A DNA stretch of 64,000 nt from NCBI GenBank assembly GCA_025506515.1, contig JACCIX010000041.1, positions 1 to 64,000 of the forward strand, given 5' to 3'. The DNA comes from Flaveria trinervia. Taxonomy: Eukaryota > Streptophyta > Magnoliopsida > Asterales > Asteraceae. Position numbers and translations under genes: made by a program. Positions within the stretch are counted from its first letter, which is position 1, and each line of letters begins with the position of its first letter. The notes beneath the pieces were generated by a model. That model saw only the letters and a list, made by a program, of their open reading frames with translations. It was not told the origin of the DNA and searched no databases. Positions 1 through 11,111 of the stretch are shown piece after piece.

Positions 1-140
1 CCACAGAACCTCAAATAAAACGGCCAGAAGCGATACACTCTCAATCTCTATAACAGATCCTTGCGAATATTGCTAATTCGATTAAACTTAGAGCGATTGA
101 ACAGTTTCAATGATCAATTGTTAGATCGATCAATGATTAC

Positions 141-154
141 CTGCTCTGATACCA
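141..154 (-). other. S1 primer-binding site (initiator tRNA-Met)
   Basis: The reverse complement reads TGGTATCAGAGCAG, the standard plant copia primer site. It lies two bases inside the LTR end at 157, which fixes the element's orientation. Confidence 0.9.
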
Positions 155-156
155 TT

Positions 157-940
157 TGTTAGGATCTCAGCCTTTGGTTTAATATCGATTGAACAGATAT
201 AGCAGCGGAATAGCTCAGAATTAGACAAATTCAAACAAGAACAATTGATATAAAACGATAAAAGAATTTTGTTATAAAGAGAGAAATATCCGACAAAAGG
301 AATATTGCATTAAGATTGTCGGCCTCAAAGGCACGATTACATGTGAGTCATCTTTCCTTATAAAGGAAAGAATGACGTAGACTGATGTCATCTGAAAGTG
401 ACATGTAACCGTTTTATAACTACTGATGTTTACAACTACTGAAGATGTCAACAACTGACAACTTCTACAAATGTTCCTAAGTGTTAAACATCTCATTTAC
501 AACTACTGAAAAACATAAAACTGAAACTACAACAACTGAAGAACAACCTCTTTCAGTTTTTTACAAGTACTAAAAGACAAATAAACAAAACTACTGAAGG
601 AAAAGAAAACTACTGAGAAGAAACTATCACAACAACTGAAGAAGCCCTCTTCAGCTGTTGTCATCAGCTGTTAAATCAGCTGATGTCTTCAGTCTTGAGC
701 ATCAGCTTTGTCTTTCAGCTGTTGATCTTCAGTCTTTTGGTCTTCATTACTTGTTGAAGTCTTCAGACTTTAGATCTTCAGCTGTTGTCTCAGTCTTTGT
801 CTTCAGTACTTCCAACGTACTTCAGCAGTTGTGTTCTTCAGACTTTGTAGAACAGCTGATCAAGTCTTCTTCGCTTTTGTGATGTCTTGTGGGACTTAGA
901 GGTTTCTCATTCTAATCAGCTCATTGTCTTTGGTCCAACA
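157..940 (-). repeat. S1 5' LTR
   Basis: 784-bp LTR bounded by TG and CA when read on the minus strand (TGTTGGACC ... ATCCTAACA). The U3 part (about 420-940) is packed with short palindromic words of the TCAGTAGTT / AACTACTGA type. A TATA-like palindrome CCTTATAAAGG lies at 356-366, with a TGACGT-type word (as-1-like) just upstream on the minus strand. ORFs drawn across this LTR are accidental. Confidence 0.88.
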
Positions 941-3074
941 CCTTCTGATCGCACTATCCAGTGTGGCTGTGTCAAACCCCTGCCTGAAGAGTTGTTCAAT
1001 TATTTTATCCATGGAGCGGCTGTGTGTGGTGTCAGCTTCTTTGACCAGCTCCTCCAAGGATTTGTCTTCAGCAGTGTGATCATCAGCACTTTCTTCTCGC
1101 TTGTACGTGAGCAGAGGTTGCTTTTCTTTTCCTCTCCTCTTGGACTTGCTTCTCTTCCTGTTCCTCGGATCTTTTCCTCTTCCTTTCTTTCACTGCAGTA
1201 CTCCCCCTTTTTGGTTGCATTGGAGGAAGGGGTTGGTACCGCAAGAAAGAGTCTTTTGGACAGCAGCATCAACCAGGGGCTGTAATGTGAGAAAGCCTCT
1301 CATCAAGGGCTTTGATCACTATATCATCAGTGTTATTGGGGTGATGAGAGGAGGGAATTTTGGAGTACAACACCTATTTGCTCAGGAGGGTTCTGTTCCT
1401 GAGAAGTAGGGCCTGAAGCAGAGGCAGGTGGTTGATTTTGGGGTGGCTCTGTGTTTGGAAACCTTCAAGGAAGGTGCCATCTGTGGGTGTATGATGGTGG
1501 CAGATGGACTTGCATCCTGAGACATCTTGGCCAGCAGCTCTTTGAGTCTGCTAACCTCATCCTCTAGAATGGTGTTTTGAGCAACTACATCATAGAAAAG
1601 CTCAGGTCATCATCAGTTGATACTGAATCACCTGACCTCCTGCTTAGAGCAGGATTTACATGCACTGGGTGTAGACCAGTTGGTGCATGTGCCCCTTGTG
1701 CTTGGTACTGGGGACTTCCAGCCTCAGGACAATGTCCATCATCAGCTGTTGCCTCTATGGAGGTCTTAGCAATGTTACCAGCCTCACTCTGGTCATGTGC
1801 TGAGGCAGAGGAGGTGGCAGCCTCACTAGATATTCTAAGCTCCTTGTCTACACCAGGAGATAGAATTGGAAACCCCTGTGCTGTGGGTTCTCAGTGCACT
1901 GTGTTCCTCCCCCTCAATTGTAGAGGTATTCCCAGTAGTAAGTGGTTTCTGGGGAGGGGGTGAGGAGTGCATTGAGTCAGCACTTGTGCAACTATTAAAG
2001 TTGGGCTGTGAGGGGCGGTTGTTTGGGGTAAGGGTTAGAAGCAGTGTGCACCTGGGGTGGATGGTGCTCTTCAATGGCAATCTCCTCAAGTGAGGAAGAT
2101 CCCAGATAAGTAGGTGCCCCTTGGTTTGCTGCAGGCCCTGTTGAGAGGAAGCCTGAGCGGCTGTGGCTGGAAGAGTCATTGTATCCACTAGGGGGTTTGG
2201 ACTAGTGGATATATCCTGCGTTTGTGTTGCAGGGCATCCTCAGGGGACTCAATTCCCTGAGTAGCCATTTTGGGTTTCTTTTTGGTGGTTTGGTGGGGAC
2301 ATTGGATTTGGAGGTGGTGGCTGTGGGTTCCAGCTGCGTGGGTTTTCGCAGCTTGGCAGCCAGTTTGAGTGTCCGGTCAGAGTTGTGCCGGGAGTATACT
2401 TCTGGCAGAACAGCCGTAGCAGGGACTCCCAAGCCAACAAGTCCCTCAGCATTAAGCTGGTCTATAATAATGGCCATTATGAACCGTGGATAGAGTATCC
2501 AACGGTTGGCAGTTAGTTTTTGAGCCATATCTTTGAGCTCTGAAATATTAATTCTGAAAAGTTTAGTGGTTGTTGCTCAAGGATAGAATACATTACCTGC
2601 TGCCATTTGGTGACATTTGATCCCAAGACGACGTCTTAGGGGCCAAACATACATTGACCATGTGAAAAATCAGGCGCTCAGCGTCATTAAGTGTTTCTTC
2701 ATGATGGTGGTGGCACTGAGATCACCTTGATATCCATGCTGAGCAAATGATAGATCTATGGTGCCCTTCGGATATCCAGCAGGAGAAGTAGCATCACTCA
2801 GTTGAAGAATTTTACGGATTGTTGCAGGAGTAATGACTACTTCTTTGTTGTTGACGACTGACCGGAGGGATGGTGTGTGTCTCTCCTCAGTAGTAACAGT
2901 AACGTTCATCCAAATTGGTTCAAGGATTCGGCATGTAAGACGGGTTCAGAAGGAATGCCTTGTTGTATTGGGACTGAACCATAAGATCGATAGCAGTATC
3001 GAACTTAGTCCAGATCGGCGATTTGTGAGGTAGGCAACACAGTTGTGTCGCGGTTTAATTTGCATAGACGCCAT
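941..3074 (-). pseudogene. S2 post-pol ORF, 3' truncated and frameshifted
   Basis: First two thirds of the long ORF found downstream of pol in this family. The ATG at 3074 starts a leader peptide resembling the S3, S4 and S5 copies (a short basic PRHNC-type segment, then a conserved globular region). Recognisable pieces include 2909-2670 (ITPATIRKILQLSDA, GYPKGTIDLSFAQHG) and 2528-2202 (ANRWILYPRFIMAIIIDQL, VLPEVYSRHNSD). Then follow a Pro/Ser/Thr-rich stretch and a charged Lys/Glu-rich stretch near 1270-1000. Several frameshifts break it. It matches no enzyme family I know. Its position fits the 'env-like' or additional ORF of Sireviruses, but I see no clear signal peptide or membrane segment. 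Confidence 0.75.
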
Positions 3075-3141
3075 GGAGAAGAAGGAGTTTTGGAGAGGAA
3101 CGTTAGGTTTGAAGAAGATGAAGCATGAGAGCTAAGGTTAG

Positions 3142-3154
3142 GGTATTTATAGGG
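3142..3154 (-). promoter_or_regulatory. S2 putative internal TATA box before the post-pol ORF
   Basis: Minus strand reads CCCTATAAATACC about 75 bp upstream of the ATG at 3074, followed by a pyrimidine-rich leader. S3, S4 and S5 carry the same arrangement. Promoter function is inferred. Confidence 0.5.
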
Positions 3155-3190
3155 TACGGGTAAGGAACGACTGAAGGATGTGGTGTTAGT

Positions 3191-3829
3191 CATCAGTAGT
3201 TTTAAACGACCGTTGACATGGTATTATCCTTTCAGACGTTGAAACAGCTGAAGTCGTGGTGTTAGGCATCAGTAGTTTAGAAAACTACTGAAGACCGTGG
3301 TTTTGACTTCAGATGATTGAAACAACTGAGGACATGGTGTTTGTCATCAGTAGTTATGAAACTACTGAAGACAGTGGTTTTGTCATCAGCTGTTGTAAAC
3401 AACTGAAGACTTGGTATTAGTCATCAGTAGTTATAAAACTACTGAAGACGTGGTTTGCTTCAGTTGTTTAAAATGAAACAGCAGTTGTACAAACGACTGA
3501 AGAGAAAGTTCTCTTCAGCTGTTTTCGTCAATTCTTAGCTTTTCAGCTGTTTCAAACTGTCCTCAACATTTCATCAGTCTTTTGGCTGATTTCAGTTGTT
3601 TCATAGGACATCAGTACTTATCTGTTTTTACTGATTGCAGTAGTTATGACTGCATCAGTAGTTGTAACTACATCAGTAGTTTAGAACAGATGAAGTACTT
3701 CAGTACTTGTGAGACATTTAGCCTTCAGTAGTTATAAAAACTACTGTTAAAAGAGCTCATCAGTACTTATATGTGACATAGGTACTCATGATCATCAGTA
3801 TGAATTACTGAGATCATCAGTAGTTGTCA
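3191..3829 (-). repeat. S2 hairpin array between pol and the post-pol ORF
   Basis: About 640 bp without coding potential. The part nearest the post-pol ORF holds eight tandem units starting near 3191, 3230, 3267, 3307, 3345, 3384, 3422 and 3458, a period of 36-40 bp. Most units are imperfect hairpins (CATCAGTAGTT, 4-6 bp loop, AACTACTGAAGAC) followed by a TGGT-T-GT spacer. From 3495 to 3829 the same words (AGTACTTG, CAGTAGTTGTAAC) recur without strict periodicity. Confidence 0.85.
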
Positions 3830-6800
3830 CTATTCTAGCTGCAGCATACCAAGCCTTAACACCAGGTTTTGGAAAGTTGAACTATCCAAAGGCTTAGTAA
3901 AAATGTCTGCAAGCTCATCAGCACTAGGCACAAACTTAGGATCAATCAGACCTTTTTCAAAAATCCCTTATAAAATGATGTCTGATCTCTATATGTTTGG
4001 TCCTAGAGTGCTGGACTGGATTTTTGACAATGCAAAGAGCTGAAGCACTATCCATTAACAATGGAGTCTTAGTCTCTGTAATGCCATAATCCAAAGTTGG
4101 TTTTGAAGCCAGAGTACCTGAGATGTACAGCTTGCAGCAGCAATGTACTCTGCTTCAGCAGTGGATGTAGCAACTGAGGTCTGTTTCTTGCTCTGCCAAG
4201 AAATCAAGCAGTTGCCTAGGAATTGACATCCACCAGAAGTTGATTTCCTGGTCAACTTACACCCTGCATAGTCACTGTCAGAAAAAGCAACTAATTTACC
4301 AGAATGTCCGGTAGAATACCATAAACCTAGAGATGGAGTGCCTTGCAGATATCTAAAGATCCTCTTGACTGCAATCAGATGAGACTCTTTAGGTGCAGCC
4401 TGAAATCTAGCACAAACACATGTAGCAAACATAATATCTGGTCTAGAAGCTGTTAAATACATCAAGGACCCAATCATACATCTGTAAAGTGTTTCATCAA
4501 CCACTTTACCTTTCTGATCTGAGTCCAGTTGTGTGGTGCTGCTCATGGGAGTAGAACAGGGCTTACAGTTTTGTAAATCAAACTTTTGCAAAAGATCTTT
4601 TGTATATTTGGATGATGAATAAAAATTCCATCAGCCTTTTGTTTGATTTGCAACCCCAGAAAGAACTGTAATTCTCCCATGGCACTCATTTCAAACTTCT
4701 GTTGCATCAACTTTGTAAAGGCATCACACAACTTTGGATCAGAGGATGCAAAAATGATATCATCTACATAAATTTGAACAAGTAGATTATGCTGCCCAGC
4801 TTTCTTAATGAATAAAGTCTTGTCTATGGAGCCTCTAGTGAAATTGTTTTCCAGAAGAAAGTTTGATAATGTCTCATACCAGGCTCTGGAGCTTGTTTTA
4901 ACCCATAAAGAGCTTTATCAAGCTTATACACCCAATTAGGATGTTTTGTCCTCAAAGCCTGGAGGTTGACATACATAAACCTCTTCTTTAACTTTTCCAT
5001 ACAAAAATGCACTTTTGACATCCATTTGAAAGACTTTAAGGTTTTGATAAGCAGCATAAGCTAAAAACAATCGAATTGCTTCCAGTCTGGCTACAGGGGC
5101 AAAGGTTTCATCATAATCAATACCTTCTTCTTGTGCAACCCCTGAACAACCAGTCTGGCCTTGTTCTTAACAATAAGCCCATTTTCATCAGTTTTGTTCC
5201 TAAACACCCATTTAGTGCCTATTGCACACTTACCTGGAGGTAGAGGAACCAGTTCCCACACTTGCTGTTTCTTGAACTGAAGAAGCTCAAGCTGCATGGC
5301 ATCAACCCATCCATTGTCCTTTAAAGCAATGTGATAATTCTTTGGCTCTTGCTGACTGATGAAGAGAGCATAGAAGCAGAATTTGACAATTGACTTCTTG
5401 TTGATACTCCAGCAGTGATATCACCAATGATTTGAGACATAGGGTGATTCTTCAGATCTTGATACACAATGAGATCTGTGCAAGTGTTTGTAGCCGGTTC
5501 AGCAGCAACAGATGGTGATGGTGAATCATTTCCTTGAAACCAATCAGTGGATGGTAATTCAAAGGAAGTTGAATTCGAAGAAATCTCATCAGCATTTGTT
5601 GTGGATGGTGCTACTGGCGCTACAGGAACATCAGGTCTAGTTGAGTCAGGCAGCTGATCACTAAACCTGAAGAGGTGAGTACTGCAATCATCATCATCAT
5701 CAGCAGTACCACCAGGTGGTGAACTGTTGACAGGAGCAACAGCAGGAGTTTGATAAGGAACATATTGCAGTATGTCCAATCAAATAACTCCACAGGACTT
5801 TGTGGAATCTTGTCCTTTGGAGATTCATTAAACTTAACATGTAGAGTTTCTTCAACCATCTTTGTTCTGCAGTTGAAGACTCTGTATGCCTTGCAAGTAG
5901 ATGAATAACCAACAAAGTATCCTGCATCCACCTTAGGATCAAATTTGTGGAGTTGATCCTTTGTGTTGAGAATAAAACAGGGACACCCAAATGCTTTGAA
6001 AAATGAAATCAGAGGAGCCAAATGATGGAGAACTTCATATGGAGTCTTCATCAACCTCTGATTTACTAAAACTCTATTTTGCACATAACAAGCTGTGTTG
6101 ACAGCTTCGGCCCAAAAGGTCAATGGCAAACCTGAGTCAGCCAGCATGGACCTTGCAGCTTCAATGAGGGTCCTGTTCTTTCTCTCCACTACTCCATTTT
6201 GTTCTGGAGTCCTTGGAATGCTGAACTGCCTTTTGATTCCCTTTGAAGAAAGAAGAAGTCATCAAGTGTATGATTTCTGAACTCAGTTCCATTATCACTC
6301 CTAATACACTTGACTGGAAGGGAATACTGCTTCTCAATGTACAGCACAAAGTGGATAATCTTCTGAGCAGCCTCATCCTTTGAATGTAGAAAGAAAGTCC
6401 ATACAAATCTGGAGTAATCATCCACAATTACCAGACAGTATTTCTTCTTTGCCATGCTCATTACTCTCACAGGACCAAATAGATCCATATGCAGTAATTG
6501 CAAGCAGGCAGTGGACTTGGACACTTCAATAGGAGGAAATGAGACCTTGTGCTGTTTTCCTTTTAAACAAGCAGTGCAGGTTTCATCACAGTGGAACTCC
6601 TTTATTGGTAAGCCTCTGACTAAACTATTGTGGCTAAGCTGATTCATGTTTTTGAGATTAACATGACCAAGCCTCCTGTGCCACAGTTTAGATTCTTGAA
6701 AGAGGCTTTGGAAAATAGGCAAGGATTGCCTTTGAGATCTATCTTCTTAGAGAGATCTAAGGCATACACTCTTCCTGTCCTGTTGGCTTTCAGGAGAGTG

Positions 6801-7150
6801 TGATCATCCAACACCTTGTCAATCAAGTGCAAAACTTTGGATGACAGAATCCTACAGTTTTGACTTGTGAAAAGGGCAACATGGCCTTTATCACACATTT
6901 GACTGACACTCAAGAGGTTGTACTTGAGATTTTCCACATGATTAACATCATCAAATTTGATTTCTCCATTGGAGACAAAGCCCTTACCGATGATGTACCC
7001 CTAGCATCATTGCCAAAAGAGACAAATCCCTTCTTTCCTTGAGAGTAGTCATGAAGAAGAGAGATGTTCCCAGTCATGTGCATAGATCCCCCACTGTCTA
7101 CATACCAGATGCTACTTTGGCATGTTGAAGAACCCTGCAATAATAAACAA
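3830..7150 (-). pseudogene. pol: S2 pol (protease, integrase, reverse transcriptase, RNase H), broken
   Basis: Degenerate Ty1/copia pol read right to left. Protease has WYVDSGGSMHMTG (near 7100). Integrase has the pre-integrase motif LWHRRLGHVN, the CTACLKGKQHKVSF zinc half, HMDLFGPV and IRSDNGTEF, then ERKNRTLIEAARSML. RT includes KWVFRNKTDENG and the LYGLKQAPEP region. RNase H has FSDSDYAGCKLTRKSTSG and ATSTAEAEYIAA. The natural stop is at 3830-3832 after a GMLQLE-type end. The pol frame stays open upstream to 7236, overlapping the end of gag in the +1 frame. At least seven frame changes make it non-functional as assembled. Confidence 0.88.
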
Positions 7151-9986
7151 TCAGTTAGTTTTAGAGACCCAAACCTTTTTGTTTTTGGGCCTGGTCTCAT
7201 CAATAGATGGTAAACTAACATGTTTATTTGTAACAACAGCCTGAGAAGAAGAAGATGGTGTAGAAGAGGAGTCCTTTGGCTTAGACCTCCTTTTCTGTGG
7301 TTTCAACATAGGAGAATCTAGTTGGTTAACTCTACCCAACAGATGTTGTACCATCATCACCAGCTGTGTCTGATTTTGTGATAAAGCTTTCAGCTCATCA
7401 GACACATTGCTAGTGGAGTTAGATAAGGTCCTATGTTGCACCTTCTTCTTTTGAGCACCCTCAGCTGTCACCTGTTTAACTCCTTCCTTTTTGATTTCTT
7501 TAAGGACTTAAGGGTTACAGGATTTGATGTTGCTGATACAAATGTGGTCTCAAACTCAGTTTTCATTTTTACCATTTTCTCATTAATTTCTTCTTTTGTT
7601 TGAGTTTGGAACCTCTTTTGTACCAACAATCATCTGTAAGATGATTGAACAAACCACATACTTCACATGGTTTCTTCTTCATCTTAGGTTGATCATCAAC
7701 TAAAGATGGTGAAGCAACAGAAGACTTGTTCTTCAATGCTTTGGAAGCATTGGTTGCTTTCTTGACAGCCTCTTTAGTAGTCTTCAAACTCTTTCTACTG
7801 CCAGTTTTCTTCTCTTCAGTCTGACAGCAGTTGAAGTTTGAACTTCAGGTGTTAAATCCTGCTCTCCAGTCCTTTCAGGACCTTCAGGATTACTCCTGAG
7901 TTGATCAACTTATTGATCATGTGAATGTCAGCATTTGGACCATCAACATCAGCTGATAGGTTCAAAGAGGACTTGATGCTGACTGCTACTTCTGATTGTG
8001 CTGTATCAGAAGGTAGATCACATGATGTGATGGATTGGTTATCACTCTCACCATCAGATTCTACCTCTGCTCTTGGGGTAAAATCTGTAGGTGGAGCAGT
8101 GTGATTGTAACCAATTCCAAACTTCACATTTGAAGCAGATTGCTTACTAAGAAGCATTTCAAAACCTTTGCATGATTGTACCCATCTATCACACTCGACC
8201 TGGGTAACTGCAAGGGTTTCTTTGAGATCTTTGTACTTCTCTAGAAGTACATCTTCTCTAGCCTTATCATCAATTATTTTGCAATTCAGTTTATAAACCT
8301 CATCATTTTTATCTTTGAGCACAAACTCAAACTCAGCTTTGTTTTTGGAAATTATTTGTTCTAGCTCAATGTTCTTATTAATTAAAGCTACATTTGCTTC
8401 TCTAATGGAAGCAAATGCTGCTATGCATTGTTCAGAACATAATTTGGCTTTTGCCTCAGAGGATACCTGTGATACCTGAGGTGTAGAGGCATTGGAGATG
8501 AAGTATCAGCAGACTCCAAAGCCATAAGAGCTAGATTCCCAAGGGACTGTCACCACCATGTTGACCAGCACCTGAGAACAGTTGATCATGACCAGACAAG
8601 TCATCTGGTAAACTGCTCCAGTCAACAACTCCTGGGGTGAAGAAGCTGTGTTGTTGAGATGAAGGTTGTTGATGAGATAGGGAAGGCTGAGGTTCTGGTA
8701 ATGCATGAGGTTGTGGTGTCATAGGAACTTGAACTTGATTTGACTGTGGCATGTAATAACAAGGGTACTGATATGGCATTTGACCCTGAGGAACAAAATA
8801 TGCCGGAGATTGTTGTTGAGGATGATGACTAGAGTGACAGGATGTTGCCCTCTGTGTTGTTGACTATTGCCAGGAAAAGTCACAAAGGGTGCAGTAGAGT
8901 TAGATCCAGTTGATCTACACTCTCTTGCAAAGTGTCCAAGCCGTTGGCATTTGTGACACCTCAACTTGCTCTTGTCAAAACCAACTTTGGTTTTGCCAGA
9001 GAGTCCTGGGAATTTTCTTCCAGTTCTTTTGTAGAACTTCTGAGATCTGATATTTATCAAGGCCATTTGGCTCAAAATATCCATCTCTTCTAAGTCATCA
9101 TCAGCAATCCCCTTGAGATCATCCATAATGAAACATAGATTGTCATTATTACACCCAGTAAACTGACCATCAACACTTACAAATGCAGAATCAGAAGTGC
9201 TTGAAGAGAAATTAATATGCTCATCATACTGGCATTCAGATGAAGCATATTCTGACTCATGACCCACCAAGGCAGTGTTGCCTGTATAAAGTCTTCAGTG
9301 AGCTTTCCAGATGAAGACAGCTTTCTCTTCTGTTCTATCTCTCTCTCAAAAGTGAGCAATTTCCCATGGAGTTGGGTGAGAGATAGTTTGTCCAAACTTG
9401 CACTGGAGCGTAGGACAATAGTATATGTGTCCCATCTCTCAGGCAGTGATCTGAGAAATCTGTTATTCATCTGAATATTGGTGTATTCAAGTTTGACCAT
9501 TTTTAGTTCAGAGATCAAACAAGAAAACCGCTCATATTGTTGAGTCAGTGTCTCACCCTTTCTATGAGAGAATGTCTCATATTGTTGGGCAAGAATTTCT
9601 CTATTATTTGCCAAGACCTCATCTGTTCCTCCAAATTGTTCTTTCAAAGCAATCCAGAGGTCATGGGCAGTTTCATGATGCATTAGCCCAGAATAGATTT
9701 CATTGGGCAATGCCATGGCCAGAATTCCATGGGCTTTTGCATCAATCTCAAGCAACTTCTTATCCTCATCTGAGTATTGCTCCCTCCTCTTCGGAACCAT
9801 TTGATTGGTTTCCGGGTTATTCACCATAGGCTTGTGTGGACCATGTACCACTGATGTCCAACACCCTGCGCTGTTAACAGACAGGTGATGGAGCATACGT
9901 CTTTGCCATATGTTATACTCATTCCTAACCAGCATAGAGGCTTGGTTGAGGAACCAGTATTGTGAGGATCATTGGAGGAGTGGTCA
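7151..9986 (-). pseudogene. gag: S2 gag (Sire-type, two zinc knuckles), frameshifted
   Basis: About 945 codons, long for copia gag but normal for Sire elements. The start is placed at the ATG at 9986 (MTTP...), supported by the S5 copy; an early indel shifts the frame, and a continuous ORF resumes at 9935 (MLVRNEYNIWQRRMLHH). The gag core follows (LWIALKEQFGGTDEVLANN, MNNRFLRSLPERWDTY). The first CCHC knuckle is CHKCQRLGHFARECR near 8960-8910. The second is CEVCGLFNHLTDDC near 7665-7620. A coiled-coil-like, Lys/Glu-rich segment lies between them. The gag frame ends KVWVSKTN at the stop 7151-7153. Confidence 0.85.
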
Positions 9987-10220
9987 TTTTCAGTTCAAAA
10001 ACAGTTTAGTTCAAGTTTAAAAAGTTTTAGACAAACCACAACAAACTCAATGAGAACCAAGAAAAGATCTCAGGATGAATGAGCAGAAATACAGAAAATT
10101 CAATCTCTATAACCGTTTCTTGCAAAAACAAAAGCTAATTCAATCAAACTTGGATCTTGAATAGCAGTTTCAATGATCAATTATTAGATCGATCAATGAT
10201 TAACCTGCTCTGATACCATT
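9987..10220 (-). other. S2 leader and primer-binding site
   Basis: Non-coding leader of about 230 bp between gag and the LTR. The primer site (10205-10218) reads TGGTATCAGAGCAG on the minus strand and is a perfect plant initiator-tRNA-Met match. Two bases separate it from the LTR at 10221. Confidence 0.88.
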
Positions 10221-11111
10221 TGACAGGATCAGTGATCACAAGTTTGATGTATCAGAATACAAAGCAGCGGAATACAAACAAGAATTAGACAAATTGTAGC
10301 AAGCAATCGATACTTGTAAGCATTAAGATCGCATACGGTTATAGGAGAGAATATGTATTTCTGATTCTAGGAATGTTTATAGATGTAGAATATTTCTAAT
10401 CAAATCATCATTCATTCCATTCAATTACTCATTCCCTCATTGTTACAATAGGTTGTCACTCCTTATATAGAGTGCAACAGTCACTGCTGTTATCACGGAA
10501 AGTGACAACTGGCAGATCCAATACAAAAATAACTAATTCTTAACAAACTACTGAAATGTTCACAACTACTGAGAACATATCAGCATGTTAAGTACAAAAT
10601 ATAAAACTACTGAAACTACAACGACTGAAGAACAAGCTCTTCAGTCGTTTTACAAACTACTGAAACATAAAAATATAAAACTACTGATATCACAACTACT
10701 GAAGAAGTACTCTTCAGCAGTTGTGACAAACTACTGAGGCTTCAGTACTTGATCTTCAGACTTTGACCTTCAGGTGTTTCATCAGCTGATGACTTCAGTA
10801 GATATCATCAGCTGATGTCTTCAGTCTTTGTCTTCAGACTTTGTATATTAGTTGTTGATCTTCAGCACTTGTGAACTCTTCAGCTGTTGTACTTCAGTAC
10901 TTTGGTCTTTCAGCTTCAGCACTTGTGTTCTTCAGCTGTTGTACTTCAGCACTTTGGTTCTTCAGCTGTTAAGGTCTTCAGCACTTGATCTTCAGCTGTT
11001 GAAGTCTTCAGTAATTGTCAAACTACTGATGAGGCTTTCAGCAGTTGTTGTGATACCGTGTGGGACTTAGAGGTTTTCTGATCTTGGCTCATTGGTTCTT
11101 TTGGTCCAACA
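10221..11111 (-). repeat. S2 5' LTR
   Basis: 891-bp LTR (minus strand TGTTGGACC ... GATCCTGTCA). A TATA box (CTATATAAGG on the minus strand) sits at 10461-10470. U3 is palindrome-rich. An 11-bp perfect inverted repeat AACGACTGAAG/CTTCAGTCGTT lies at 10620-10630 and 10639-10649. A 15-bp one with a single mismatch lies at 10691-10705 and 10711-10725. No coding function. Confidence 0.9.

Larger units (their letters stand above)
1..940 (-). mobile_element. S1: Sire-type copia element, 5' LTR and leader only
   Basis: Right-hand end of a Ty1/copia element that reads leftward out of the window. Seen: an LTR (157-940), an initiator-tRNA-Met primer site (141-154) and 140 bp of leader. The LTR is closely similar to that of S3 (19722-20539) and more distantly to S2, S4 and S5, so this is the same family. 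The right edge interrupts the post-pol ORF of S2, so S1 inserted into S2. The expected target duplication starts at 941 (CCTTC), but its partner is outside the window. No coding sequence of S1 is visible. Confidence 0.85.
941..11111 (-). mobile_element. S2: Sire-type copia element, 3' end cut off by S1
   Basis: Minus-strand copia element with, in transcription order, 5' LTR (10221-11111), primer site, gag (9986-7151), pol (to 3830), a hairpin array, and a post-pol ORF (3074 to 941) that stops where S1 begins. Its last third and 3' LTR must lie beyond S1, outside the window. The right end abuts T1 in the middle of its pre-integrase region, so S2 inserted into T1. The expected target duplication is ATACC at 11112-11116; the partner is not visible. 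Confidence 0.88.

Noticed and set aside
658..1409. Plus-strand ORFs of 74-132 codons
   Set aside because: They are in the S1 LTR or antisense to the S2 post-pol ORF and share no protein similarity with anything coherent.
3191..3480. Regularly spaced repeats resembling a CRISPR array
   Set aside because: Units are hairpins with variable arms and no unique spacers, lie inside a plant retrotransposon and recur in its other copies.
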